Shown in pieces: positions 33,163 to 40,514 of a stretch of DNA of 41,668 bases. The stretch is from Desulfosporosinus metallidurans (GTDB lineage: Bacteria > Bacillota > Desulfitobacteriia > Desulfitobacteriales > Desulfitobacteriaceae): the NCBI RefSeq assembly GCF_001936615.1, contig NZ_MLBF01000042.1, positions 1-41,668 of the forward strand, given 5' to 3'. A program made the position numbers and the translations under genes. The notes beneath the pieces were generated by a model. That model saw only the letters and a list, made by a program, of their open reading frames with translations, made no database searches and was not told the DNA's origin. Numbering within the stretch: the first letter of the stretch is position 1; the number at the start of each line of letters is the position of its first letter.

Positions 33163-34467
33163 TCAAACCGCTTCATTCACTCCCAGCATTTTCTCGCTTT
33201 TGCTATCTTGAGGCTTTCTCATGACCTTAACCTTGGTAATTCTAAATCCGATAACCTCCATCACTTCAAAGTGGAACCCATCAAAGTATACGGCATCCCC
33301 TTTTACGGGTTTACGACCTAACCGGGAAAAAACGTATCCCCCAATCGTGGAAACAGTTTCTTCTTCAAGTTGGATCTCCAACATTTCTGAAACTTCTTCC
33401 AATAAAACTCTGCCGTTAAGGAGATATTCATTTTCGGCTAATTTCACAATATCTGGTTGTTCCGATTCAAATTCATCGTAGATTTCTCCGACTAATTCCT
33501 CCAGCATATCCTCAATCGTGACAAGCCCAGCCGATCCACCGAACTCATCCACGACTACAGCCATATGGGTTCGTTGGCTCCGCATTTTTTGCACAAGATG
33601 AGAAATGGGCATTCCCTCAGGAACGGCGAGAATATCCCTCTTGATTTGTGTAATATCCTTCTTATCTTGCTGTTCCCTTAGCCGAAATATGTCTCTCATA
33701 TGAACTAACCCTAGCACATGATCTTTATCATCATCACACAGAAGATAACGTGTATGTCCGTATTTTTTCAAAACATCGAGAACCTCTTCAAACGAATCTT
33801 GGATGAAAATACACACCATATCTTGACGGGGAATCATCACTTCACTAGCAATGCGGTCTGAAAATTCGAACACATTGTCCAACAGCTTACCTTCCATTTT
33901 ATCCAGGTAACCATGTCTTTGGCTAGCATCAACCAACATGCGTAGTTCCTCTTCGCTATGCGCTAAATCAGCCTCATTAGCCGGTTTAACTTTCCAAATG
34001 CGCAACACGAGATTCGCGACACTATTAAGGGCATAGATTACAGGATAGAATATCAGGTAAAAATCTTTTAAAAAGCCCGCTGTACCAAGTGCAATACCCT
34101 CCGCCTTTTGAATGGCCAATGACTTGGGAACAAGCTCCCCCAGTACGATGTGTAAGAACGAGATAAGTAAAAAAGCTATCGTTACCGCAATCGTGTCAGT
34201 GTAGATCGTGTTCCATCCAGCCAACTTCGCAAACAAGGGTTCGATTAATGACGCAATCGCTGGTTCACCGAGCCAGCCTAAACCTAGGGAAGATAGCGTT
34301 ATCCCCAATTGACAGGCCGAAAGATATGCATCAAGTTTCGAGGCCACATCAAGGGCGTTTTGCGCTCTCTTCGATCCATTCTCCGCCAGCTCAGCCAACC
34401 GAGTCTTGCGAACCTTCACCAATGAAAATTCAGAAGCTACGAAAACACCATTTATTCCGACCAACAT
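33163..34467 (-). CDS. CNNM/CorC-type membrane protein (DUF21, CBS pair, CorC_HlyC); start uncertain
   Basis: The protein has a DUF21 membrane domain (NGVFVASEFSLVKVRKTRL, LSSLGLGWLGEPAIA, VLGELVPKSLAIQ), two CBS segments (MIPRQDMVCIF, HVLGLVHMRDIF) and a C-terminal CorC_HlyC domain (YVFSRLGRKPVKGDAVYFDG). The family is linked to magnesium or other divalent-ion export. The only ATG (34467) cuts the first membrane helix and has no ribosome binding site. The same frame continues upstream as GPLWSFIKVLLAFMLVGING, which matches the family, back to ATC/ATA codons (34515-34510) placed 6-9 nt after GGAGG. A non-AUG start there gives 450 residues. Confidence 0.85.
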   Translation of the reverse strand: MLVGINGVFVASEFSLVKVRKTRLAELAENGSKRAQNALDVASKLDAYLSACQLGITLSSLGLGWLGEPAIASLIEPLFAKLAGWNTIYTDTIAVTIAFLLISFLHIVLGELVPKSLAIQKAEGIALGTAGFLKDFYLIFYPVIYALNSVANLVLRIWKVKPANEADLAHSEEELRMLVDASQRHGYLDKMEGKLLDNVFEFSDRIASEVMIPRQDMVCIFIQDSFEEVLDVLKKYGHTRYLLCDDDKDHVLGLVHMRDIFRLREQQDKKDITQIKRDILAVPEGMPISHLVQKMRSQRTHMAVVVDEFGGSAGLVTIEDMLEELVGEIYDEFESEQPDIVKLAENEYLLNGRVLLEEVSEMLEIQLEEETVSTIGGYVFSRLGRKPVKGDAVYFDGFHFEVMEVIGFRITKVKVMRKPQDSKSEKMLGVNEAV

Positions 34468-34508
34468 GAAAGCGAGTAAAACCTTTATGAAACTCCAGAG
34501 CGGACCGT

Positions 34509-34916
34509 CTATGATTTTTCTCCTCCTCGCAAAAGTTTAAGAATTGATTCATCGTCTTCTGTTCCAATTACATGCGTCATCATATACTCGTACCCAGCGG
34601 AAGGAAGGGGGTTTGCCTTCATAAGTAGGTTGTCACTTTGTTCAGGTACGTGCGCTTCGGAAAATAATGCCTCCAACGAAAACGTCTCTATCTCTTTAAA
34701 CTTCTCTTCCACAGCATCATCGTGAGTTTCTTCAGGATCGTGCACGCTATCTACCTTCAAGGTGTCTTTTGGGAGCGTCCTTAATAACCCCTGTCGCAAT
34801 GTCTCTTTAATAAAGGAACTTCTCTTTTCGGGTTCAATCCGTTGCAAAGCTTGCCAAAGATCCGCCTCATCGTCATCGAAATACAGAGGAATAAAGGAAG
34901 ATTGAGAAAGTATCAT
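34509..34916 (-). CDS. ParR-like partner of the ParM-like gene
   Basis: The 135-residue protein has an N-terminal ribbon-helix-helix-like pattern (SFIPLYFDDDEADLWQAL, then RIEPEKRSSFIKETLRQGLL), like ParR/StbB adaptors that bind centromere DNA, followed by an acidic, probably disordered tail. Sequence alone is weak; the call rests mostly on the 4-nt ATGA overlap with the actin-like gene, the classic parM-parR order. Its stop TAG (34511-34509) overlaps the probable non-AUG start of the CNNM-type gene. Confidence 0.55.
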   Translation of the reverse strand: MILSQSSFIPLYFDDDEADLWQALQRIEPEKRSSFIKETLRQGLLRTLPKDTLKVDSVHDPEETHDDAVEEKFKEIETFSLEALFSEAHVPEQSDNLLMKANPLPSAGYEYMMTHVIGTEDDESILKLLRGGEKS

Positions 34917-36022
34917 TCCTGCACATTCGCTTTCTTCGTAATATTATTAACCAAGGTCGCCGCCATGATGCGAAAACCCGTAGCATTTCCAAATTGCGGA
35001 TCCTCAATCAGTTGTTTATTTTCTAACTGAATATGTTCAAAAACCATTTCCCCAACTTTTCCGGATACGAGAACCGTATGCAATTTGCCGAGCATTGGTT
35101 TTAAAGCTTTCTTCACTTCTCGCGAGATATCCGTCCCTAACTGGGTGAGCATAGTTTGCATGATCGGATTGAGGTTAAGCGACCCGTTATTCCAGGGATA
35201 CAACCCACCATTAACTCGGAAAATCTTATCGAGTTCTTTATCATCGGTTTCAATCGGGTTGGCGTGATTGCTGGTCATTTCCTTTAGCTTTTCTGCCACC
35301 CCAATATAAGCCCATTTCAACCCCTTCTCAAGACTAAAGGAATTTGGTGGGTCGAGCATGATCCCATCATAAAACGCAGCAATATCTGTCGTGCGAAAGC
35401 CAGGATCAATGACCACAACATAGCCGCTAAATAGTTTGGCGCTTATCGGAATCCCATATTCATTGAGGGACTCCTTAATGAATACACCATAGCTTTGTGG
35501 CAGCACTCGGGAACGTAGGATGTTCAGGTGACGTGTGATCCCTTCCATGGGTCCGGAACGAAACTCAACAGAAAAGGACCCCTTTAACTCCGCTTCATAC
35601 TTATTCTTCAAACTTGCATAATATTTTACGGGTACGCCCGTGCCAAGATAGACATTCGCCTTGGGGCTCTTTTGGGCCAGAGCCAAAGCAACCACAAGCA
35701 GGGCTGTAGCCTCTTCATCCGAGGACTTATCTTCATCCCAGCAATAATGAGCTTCGTTCGGATTCAAGCTCTCCGCCAAGCTCCCCATAAAATAATGCCG
35801 TTCCACGCCCGTAGAATAATTCTTCACAATCACGTCCAGAGAAGCAATCTGTGTTTCTAAGTCGGATCCCTTATTAATCAGAGTATTTCCCAACGTCGAA
35901 AAGATCCGTTCATTTCCCTTACAAATCACGGCAGGAAACAAAACCTTCGTGTCTCCGGTGTCAAGTTTTATCGCTCCGAATCCTGGATCAGCCCCGGCTA
36001 CGAGAATATCACTTTCAAACAC
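34913..36022 (-). CDS. ParM/StbA-like actin-family ATPase
   Basis: The 369-residue protein has actin-fold signatures: phosphate-1 ADPGFGAIKL with Asp12, YLGTGVPVKYY near 125-135, and phosphate-2 VVVIDPGFRTTDIAAF with Asp206. These match ParM/Alp-type plasmid segregation proteins, which form filaments that push DNA apart. The start is GTG (36022), 7 nt after GGAGG. No plasmid replication gene is near, so it may be a chromosomal relic of an integrated element, or a domesticated filament. No iteron-like centromere repeats were recognised at 36023-36176. Confidence 0.78.
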   Translation of the reverse strand: MFESDILVAGADPGFGAIKLDTGDTKVLFPAVICKGNERIFSTLGNTLINKGSDLETQIASLDVIVKNYSTGVERHYFMGSLAESLNPNEAHYCWDEDKSSDEEATALLVVALALAQKSPKANVYLGTGVPVKYYASLKNKYEAELKGSFSVEFRSGPMEGITRHLNILRSRVLPQSYGVFIKESLNEYGIPISAKLFSGYVVVIDPGFRTTDIAAFYDGIMLDPPNSFSLEKGLKWAYIGVAEKLKEMTSNHANPIETDDKELDKIFRVNGGLYPWNNGSLNLNPIMQTMLTQLGTDISREVKKALKPMLGKLHTVLVSGKVGEMVFEHIQLENKQLIEDPQFGNATGFRIMAATLVNNITKKANVQE

Positions 36023-36176
36023 ACCTGTTCCTCCTCAATTCCAAATCACCCATTTAATACATACTATTATATACGAATAAAACACGCTTGTAAAAATGTA
36101 ACCCCTTCACACTCAATTCCATACGCTGTAAATAGGACCTCAGTCTATGAAATTGAAAAAAGGCGGTGTTAATGTG

Positions 36177-36218
36177 ATGAAAGATCCCTTAGTGAGGAGA
36201 GTGTTCTCCTATGAATGA
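36177..36218 (+). CDS. Putative 13-residue leader peptide upstream of the NRAMP gene
   Basis: ATG AAA GAT CCC ... GAA TGA encodes MKDPLVRRVFSYE behind AAGGCGGTG. Its TGA overlaps the ATG of the next gene (36211-36213), and the downstream ribosome binding site lies within it. Such layouts couple translation. It is short and could be chance. Confidence 0.35.
   Translation: MKDPLVRRVFSYE
36195..36210 (+). promoter_or_regulatory. Hairpin covering the NRAMP ribosome binding site
   Basis: AGGAGA-gtgt-TCTCCT is a perfect 6-bp inverted repeat directly before the ATG at 36211; its left arm is the Shine-Dalgarno sequence. Translation of the leader ORF would open it. Confidence 0.5.
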
Positions 36219-36996
36219 CGGCATTCCTCCCCTCCTAGTACGTAATATCTCTTTACCACTCCCTCTCATTCGCGAAACCTGGCAAGAAAAACTCAAAGCC
36301 TTATCACGGTATCTAGGTCCAGCCTTTGTCGTCAGTGTCGCCTACATCGACCCAGGAAACTTTGCAACAAACATAAGTGGAGGTTCTAACTTCAATTACA
36401 CACTTCTTTGGGTTATTCTCTGGAGCAACCTGATTGCGATTTTCTTGCAAACGCTTTCCGCGAAACTGGGCATCGCAACGGGCATAGATCTTGCGACACA
36501 TTGTGGTCGGGTTTTTAGTAGACCCGTTAATACTTTCCTTTGGACAATTACTCTTTTTGCCGCCATGGCGACGTATATGGCTGAGTTTCTAGGAGCAACA
36601 CTTGGCTTTTATCTACTTTTTGGTATTCCTCTCCTTGTCTCGGGATTAATGACCATTGGGGTTACCTTTCTGATCGTGTATTTACAGAGGTTTGGGCAAC
36701 ATGTGGTGGAACGGGTTATTACAGTCCTGATTGCTGTCATTGGACTATCTTATTTCCTAGAAATTTTCTATGCCAAACCAGCCTGGGGCGAGGTTGTTTA
36801 CCACACTTTAATTCCCAGCTTAAATTCGAGCAGTGTTATGATTGCCGTCGGAATGCTCGGAGCAACTGTAATAGCACATACAGATAGATGTATAACCAAA
36901 ACCCAGCTGATTAATGATTTGGGGCTTGACGATCGTCTTGACAAACAACGTGTGTATCCTCCTCCAATTGGTTCCTATAATGAAAGATTATGTTAA
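36211..36996 (+). pseudogene. Truncated NRAMP (MntH-like) divalent metal transporter
   Basis: Residues 1-230 match NRAMP transporters: YIDPGNFATNISGG holds the TM1 metal site, and membrane helices 2-5 follow. In TM6 the sequence stops matching after GMLGATVIAHT; the family has GATVMPHNLYLHS there. About 30 unrelated residues follow to a stop at residue 262, against the usual 410-450. TMs 7-11 are absent and no NRAMP sequence follows in other frames, so a deletion rather than a point frameshift is likely. It probably cannot transport. Confidence 0.75.
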
Positions 36997-37039
36997 TCAA
37001 CGCCCCCCTCGATCCATCCGGATGAGGGGGGCGTTGATT
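36995..37039 (+). terminator. Strong hairpin after the truncated NRAMP gene
   Basis: AATCAACGCCCCCCTC (36995-37010) pairs perfectly with GAGGGGGGCGTTGATT (37024-37039) around a 13-nt loop. It lacks a T-run. It starts inside the stop codon of the gene. Confidence 0.65.
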
Positions 37040-37154
37040 GTGGTTTCACGCTCAGATTTCGGGAATACGTGTTAAGTGAAGTTGGTTCCCCCCCCAGATT
37101 ATGGACGACGACTCCTCAAATCCCCCAAGACCATTCTTAATAGATACCAGTCAG

Positions 37155-38180
37155 TTAAATTGAATCAAATGTTGAAATACCTCTTATCATGTGATTGACA
37201 TATCTGTTTCTATTTAATTCTTTCATTCGGTTTACTTCATTCTGACAATCATTATAAATATCTTCTTTTTGGTCAGTTAGATCCATAATGACAGACTGAT
37301 TCATACCAGCTAGAATCATTTGAATAATTGCATATTTTTGAAGACCTGTAGGGGTAAATTGATTTTTCTTCAATCCTACTCCGCTTATCCTAAAGTAATC
37401 TTCTTTTATTAAATTTAAAATATCTGTAATGAATCCATTGTCAATTTTATTATTTCTCAAAGTAGTAAATAACAAATTTGAGTCTAGTATTTCTTTAGCA
37501 TTTCTTAGATTTAGATATTCATCAATCTCAATAGCTAAAGAATAGGGCAATTCAAGGTATATACTTCTTGTCATAACCCGTTTATACTCAACTTTAAGTG
37601 TCTTTTGATTAGAATTATAGTCAACGATTTTGAATTCTGCCATTTTATCATGGCTAAATCCATATAATAGGAATAATTCAATTATTATCTTAATCTGATG
37701 TGATTTAAGACTTGTCCCTTTATTGTCCTTCAAATATTGAATGATGAATGCATATTGATCGTCATCGATAGAAGGATTAACCTCCCTATCTCTTAGAACA
37801 ATTCCTTCTTTAACTAATTTATCTTGGACATCACTACTTAGAGAAGTAAATGGTTTAAATCTCATTAAGGTTGGATTAGAATACCGCTCAAATAATAACT
37901 CGTCAAAAATTCTATTAATTGCAACTAAATAATCATCAATTGCTGATATACTCTCCACATTTTGATTCTGTTTCACATAATACATAGTTGCATTAACTAC
38001 ATCACTTCTCGTAAACTCATCTTTGAAAATTCTATCAACCTCAAAATTTGACCCTTTGTTTTCCAAAATATATGGTATTAAATAATCTCTCAATTTTGTA
38101 ACATATTGATTATATTCAGACTTTGTTAATTGCTCTCCAAACTCATTGATAATACTAAGTAGTTTACTCTTCATAACCAC
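37155..38180 (-). CDS. Tyrosine-recombinase-like protein without recognisable catalytic residues
   Basis: The 341-residue protein has the layout of phage integrases: an N-terminal SAM-like part (LTKSEYNQYVTKLRDYL), then a C-terminal catalytic-domain pattern (IIIELFLLYGFSHDKMAEFK, then KTLKVEYKRVMTRSIYLELP, then FTPTGLQKYAIIQMILAGMN). At the sites of the catalytic Arg (GLR), His-x-x-Arg and Tyr the expected residues are absent or unclear. It is strikingly AT-rich with AAT/ATT/TTA codons, unlike its neighbours, and stands alone. It may be a DNA-binding relic or an unrelated helical protein. Function unknown. Confidence 0.6.
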   Translation of the reverse strand: MVMKSKLLSIINEFGEQLTKSEYNQYVTKLRDYLIPYILENKGSNFEVDRIFKDEFTRSDVVNATMYYVKQNQNVESISAIDDYLVAINRIFDELLFERYSNPTLMRFKPFTSLSSDVQDKLVKEGIVLRDREVNPSIDDDQYAFIIQYLKDNKGTSLKSHQIKIIIELFLLYGFSHDKMAEFKIVDYNSNQKTLKVEYKRVMTRSIYLELPYSLAIEIDEYLNLRNAKEILDSNLLFTTLRNNKIDNGFITDILNLIKEDYFRISGVGLKKNQFTPTGLQKYAIIQMILAGMNQSVIMDLTDQKEDIYNDCQNEVNRMKELNRNRYVNHMIRGISTFDSI

Positions 38181-38539
38181 TTCTCCTTAATATTTTATTT
38201 CCCTATGATTTCACTCCCACTTAAGCCATATTGACATATGGATAATTAAACGTTTCATTTCATCATAAGTTAACTTGGTCTTTCCTAAAATCAAATTAAT
38301 CCCCTCTGTAAAGATCACCTTTTTTCGGCATTACTTTTCCATTATGTATTAGTAGAAACATTGAGAGACACTAGAACTACAACTTTTTAATATAGACAAA
38401 ATAGCTACAAAACCATTCGCCAATCATCCTCGCATGGAATGCCTTTTGGCATACGGTTAAGGGATAATTACCTCAAGGTGGCCTAATCATCTCATATCTT
38501 AACCGCGAAGTAAGGGGAAACCTGTCCCACAAAAATAAA
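38181..38539. other. Gene-free region with a REP-like remnant
   Basis: Only AT-rich sequence and a partial REP-like core AAGGGGAAACCTGTCCC (about 38513-38528), which lacks the flanking blocks. No ORF, promoter or tRNA was identified. Confidence 0.4.
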
Positions 38540-38569
38540 AAGGCCCCTACCGTAAAAGTAAGGACCCTT
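38540..38569 (-). terminator. Terminator of the XRE/one-TM operon
   Basis: Read on the minus strand, AAGGGTCCTTAC pairs with GTAGGGGCCTT (three G-T pairs) over a short loop, followed by TTTATTTTT. The stem begins inside the stop codon of the regulator gene. Confidence 0.72.
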
Positions 38570-38870
38570 AACGTATTCCAACCAATTCATCTATCGATAT
38601 CCCGAGTCCCGTTGCCAGCCGAGCAAGCGTATGGATCCTAGGAACCCTTCGCCCAGTTTCGAGATCGCTTACATATCTGTAAGGGAGTCCGATATTAGCA
38701 GCTAGCTCTTTTTGAGTTAGCTTACGCTTTTTTCTATGGTGGGCTATTTGTTTGCCGATAGTCTCGTTGGTTAAGAGCAAGAGGGATCGCTCCTCTCTGG
38801 ATCTGGCTGGACTACGATGGGGGTTGAGAGGAGTTTCATGGTTTGTAGCTCCCTTAAGATTTTTATTCAA
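38568..38870 (-). CDS. XRE-family helix-turn-helix regulator
   Basis: The 100-residue protein has a basic N-terminal tail of about 37 residues and an XRE domain: IGKQIAHHRKKRKLTQKELA at 38-57, the recognition helix region LPYRYVSDLETGRRVPR, and HTLARLATGLGISIDELVG. It is a typical SinR/phage-repressor-like fold. Its ATG overlaps the TGA of the one-TM gene by 4 nt, so the two are co-translated and may form a regulator/membrane partner pair. Confidence 0.85.
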   Translation of the reverse strand: MNKNLKGATNHETPLNPHRSPARSREERSLLLLTNETIGKQIAHHRKKRKLTQKELAANIGLPYRYVSDLETGRRVPRIHTLARLATGLGISIDELVGIR

Positions 38871-39844
38871 TGAGCAGGTAAGAAATTAAGGCCTTTTACT
38901 TCAACCCTACCCCCATTATTCCCCCCACTCTTTATCGGCATAGTAGGGATGTGGTCTTTATATGCGTAATAAGTACTAATTCCACCAAAAACCAAAGTAG
39001 CAAATGTAAGCGCACCAATAATATAGGTCAGAACTGCTACCTGAAAACTGTAGGAATGTTGCTTCTTCTCAAGAAGTTTAAATTCCTGTTCTTCTTGAGC
39101 CTTCGGGGCGGCTAACAGTAAAGCAGCATAAGCATCGTGCCAGTAACGATATTGCTGTCTTTTTTGTTCAATAAGAACTGAATAGTCCCGTATTTTGTAT
39201 AACTGGGATAAATTTATGTCAATCATTTTTAATTCTCTATCAACCTCACGGTCTTGAACATAAAACTTATACGTCGCTATCTTATCCACGTCAATTGAGT
39301 GAAAAAACGATTTTCCCATTCTAGCTCCAAGTTCATAATGCTGCTGTAGCGGTTTTAGTTGCTCTATTCCCTCTACAAGTTTTTTTATCTTTGTAACAAC
39401 AATTCCAGTAAGATATTCAATAATTTCAACTTGGACTTTGTCCATTGAGGTACGAATTTCAATATAGCTCTTAGTAACGTTATAAAGTTCTTTACTTCCT
39501 AATGTTGCCTGGGGGACAAAGGGCACTAACTTTTCACTTATTTCGATCAGTCTTTTGACTAAGAGCAATTCGTCCAAATGGAAAAAGGAATCCTTAAGTT
39601 CTCTAATTCTCGTTACAAAGTTGGTAACTTTTACTTCTAGCGGATTAGCCTGAACTAACAACAGTTCCTCTAACCCACTCAAATAATAAGAACTCTCCCT
39701 ACACTCCCTTGCTACTGCCCAAAAGTCATTCACTAAGTCAATAGCTCTGATGTTTTCATGAATTATATCAGGAGATGGAGCATTTTTTACTGGTTGTTTA
39801 GCGGTTCTCAAATAAGGCCCCTCCAACAAAAAAGCGCTTTTCAT
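38867..39844 (-). CDS. Unrecognised protein with one C-terminal membrane segment
   Basis: The 325-residue protein has no family I recognise. Residues 1-260 are helical and charged, with coiled-coil-like stretches (SFFHLDELLLVKRLIEISEK, then YIEIRTSMDKVQVEIIEYL). A hydrophobic segment follows, AVLTYIIGALTFATLVFGGI at about 268-287, then a short tail. The layout suggests a cytoplasmic domain anchored near the C-terminus. A ribosome binding site before the ATG is poor (AAGGAG is about 20 nt away). It is coupled to the XRE regulator. Confidence 0.6.
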   Translation of the reverse strand: MKSAFLLEGPYLRTAKQPVKNAPSPDIIHENIRAIDLVNDFWAVARECRESSYYLSGLEELLLVQANPLEVKVTNFVTRIRELKDSFFHLDELLLVKRLIEISEKLVPFVPQATLGSKELYNVTKSYIEIRTSMDKVQVEIIEYLTGIVVTKIKKLVEGIEQLKPLQQHYELGARMGKSFFHSIDVDKIATYKFYVQDREVDRELKMIDINLSQLYKIRDYSVLIEQKRQQYRYWHDAYAALLLAAPKAQEEQEFKLLEKKQHSYSFQVAVLTYIIGALTFATLVFGGISTYYAYKDHIPTMPIKSGGNNGGRVEVKGLNFLPAH

Positions 39845-39901
39845 ATTAATTCTACTAGACTATTTGAAACTCCTTTTAATAACCTTAAACAATAATGCAA
39901 A

Positions 39902-39931
39902 AAAGCCTCAGCAAATGAATGCTGAGGCTTT
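39902..39931 (-). terminator. Terminator of the small broken ORF
   Basis: AGCCTCAGCA (39904-39913), loop AATGAA, TGCTGAGGCT (39920-39929); on the minus strand it runs into TTTTTT. It lies 20 nt after the stop at 39951 and could also serve convergent transcripts from the plus strand. Confidence 0.75.
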
Positions 39932-39950
39932 TACTACATTTATGGATTTG

Positions 39951-40106
39951 CTATGCACTTGGCTGAATCTGCTTAACTCCACTCTGAATCGCCTGGTCAA
40001 TAATATCCTTAACCGCCTGATCCGCCGCTTGCTGTGCGACGGGCTGAACGGCTTGTTGGATAATATTCGCAAACTACTGTACCAATGTTGAATAACCATC
40101 CCCCAT
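39951..40106 (-). pseudogene. Small 51-codon ORF interrupted by TAG
   Basis: An ATG at 40106 behind GTAGGGAA reads MGDGYSTLVQ, then TAG (40076-40074), then FANIIQQAVQPVAQQAADQA and a helical tail ending KQIQPSA and a stop. The surrounding glutamines suggest a CAG-to-TAG change. A terminator follows directly, supporting a real former gene. Family unknown. Confidence 0.4.
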
Positions 40107-40319
40107 ATTTTCCCTACATTGAGTTAAATGGAGGAGTTGGATATTATTCCTCCCCCTCCTTATTTCCGTGGCTTACAGAGCCATTGAGATTGTTATTTAC
40201 ACGTTTGTGATTTTTAAGCTTAATAAGCAAGCCCCTATTCAATTCATAGAGCATTTTAAAGACTGGATTTTCCTCTCGTTATATCATTTTAGTGTAATTT
40301 TCTATTCTCTCATCAATAA
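40107..40319. other. Gene-free spacer
   Basis: AT-rich sequence with no convincing ORF. I see no strong promoter; it may hold the promoter of the small ORF on the minus strand. Confidence 0.35.
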
Positions 40320-40514
40320 TCATACATCCTCCCACGCTAAATCTTTTAAAGCATACCTTCGACACTCCTGAAAAAACTTAAGTCTCTCGTAAAGAGCCTG
40401 AACATCTTCATCGTTAGTATTGAAACCCCTTTGCCTTAAAGACAGTATCCTCTTTCTGACCAACTCAATCCTTTTATCCCAAATCATCACCATCTTTGCC
40501 GGGTGTATAGTCAT
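40320..40514 (-). CDS. 64-residue protein coupled to the recombinase gene
   Basis: A small helical, charged protein (MVMIWDKRIELVRKRILSLR, NTNDEDVQALYERLKFFQEC). The family is not recognised. Its ATG overlaps the recombinase TGA by 4 nt (40511-40514), so it is translated from the same message. A helper of recombination or an unrelated passenger are both possible. There is no nuclease or toxin motif. Confidence 0.6.
   Translation of the reverse strand: MTIHPAKMVMIWDKRIELVRKRILSLRQRGFNTNDEDVQALYERLKFFQECRRYALKDLAWEDV

Noticed and set aside
39864..40091. 75-codon plus-strand ORF, Leu/Asn-rich
   Set aside because: Mirrors the small minus-strand ORF and runs through the terminator hairpin; no ribosome binding site.
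39951..40106. Pyrrolysine at the in-frame TAG
   Set aside because: No methylamine methyltransferase context and a simple CAG-to-TAG change explains it.
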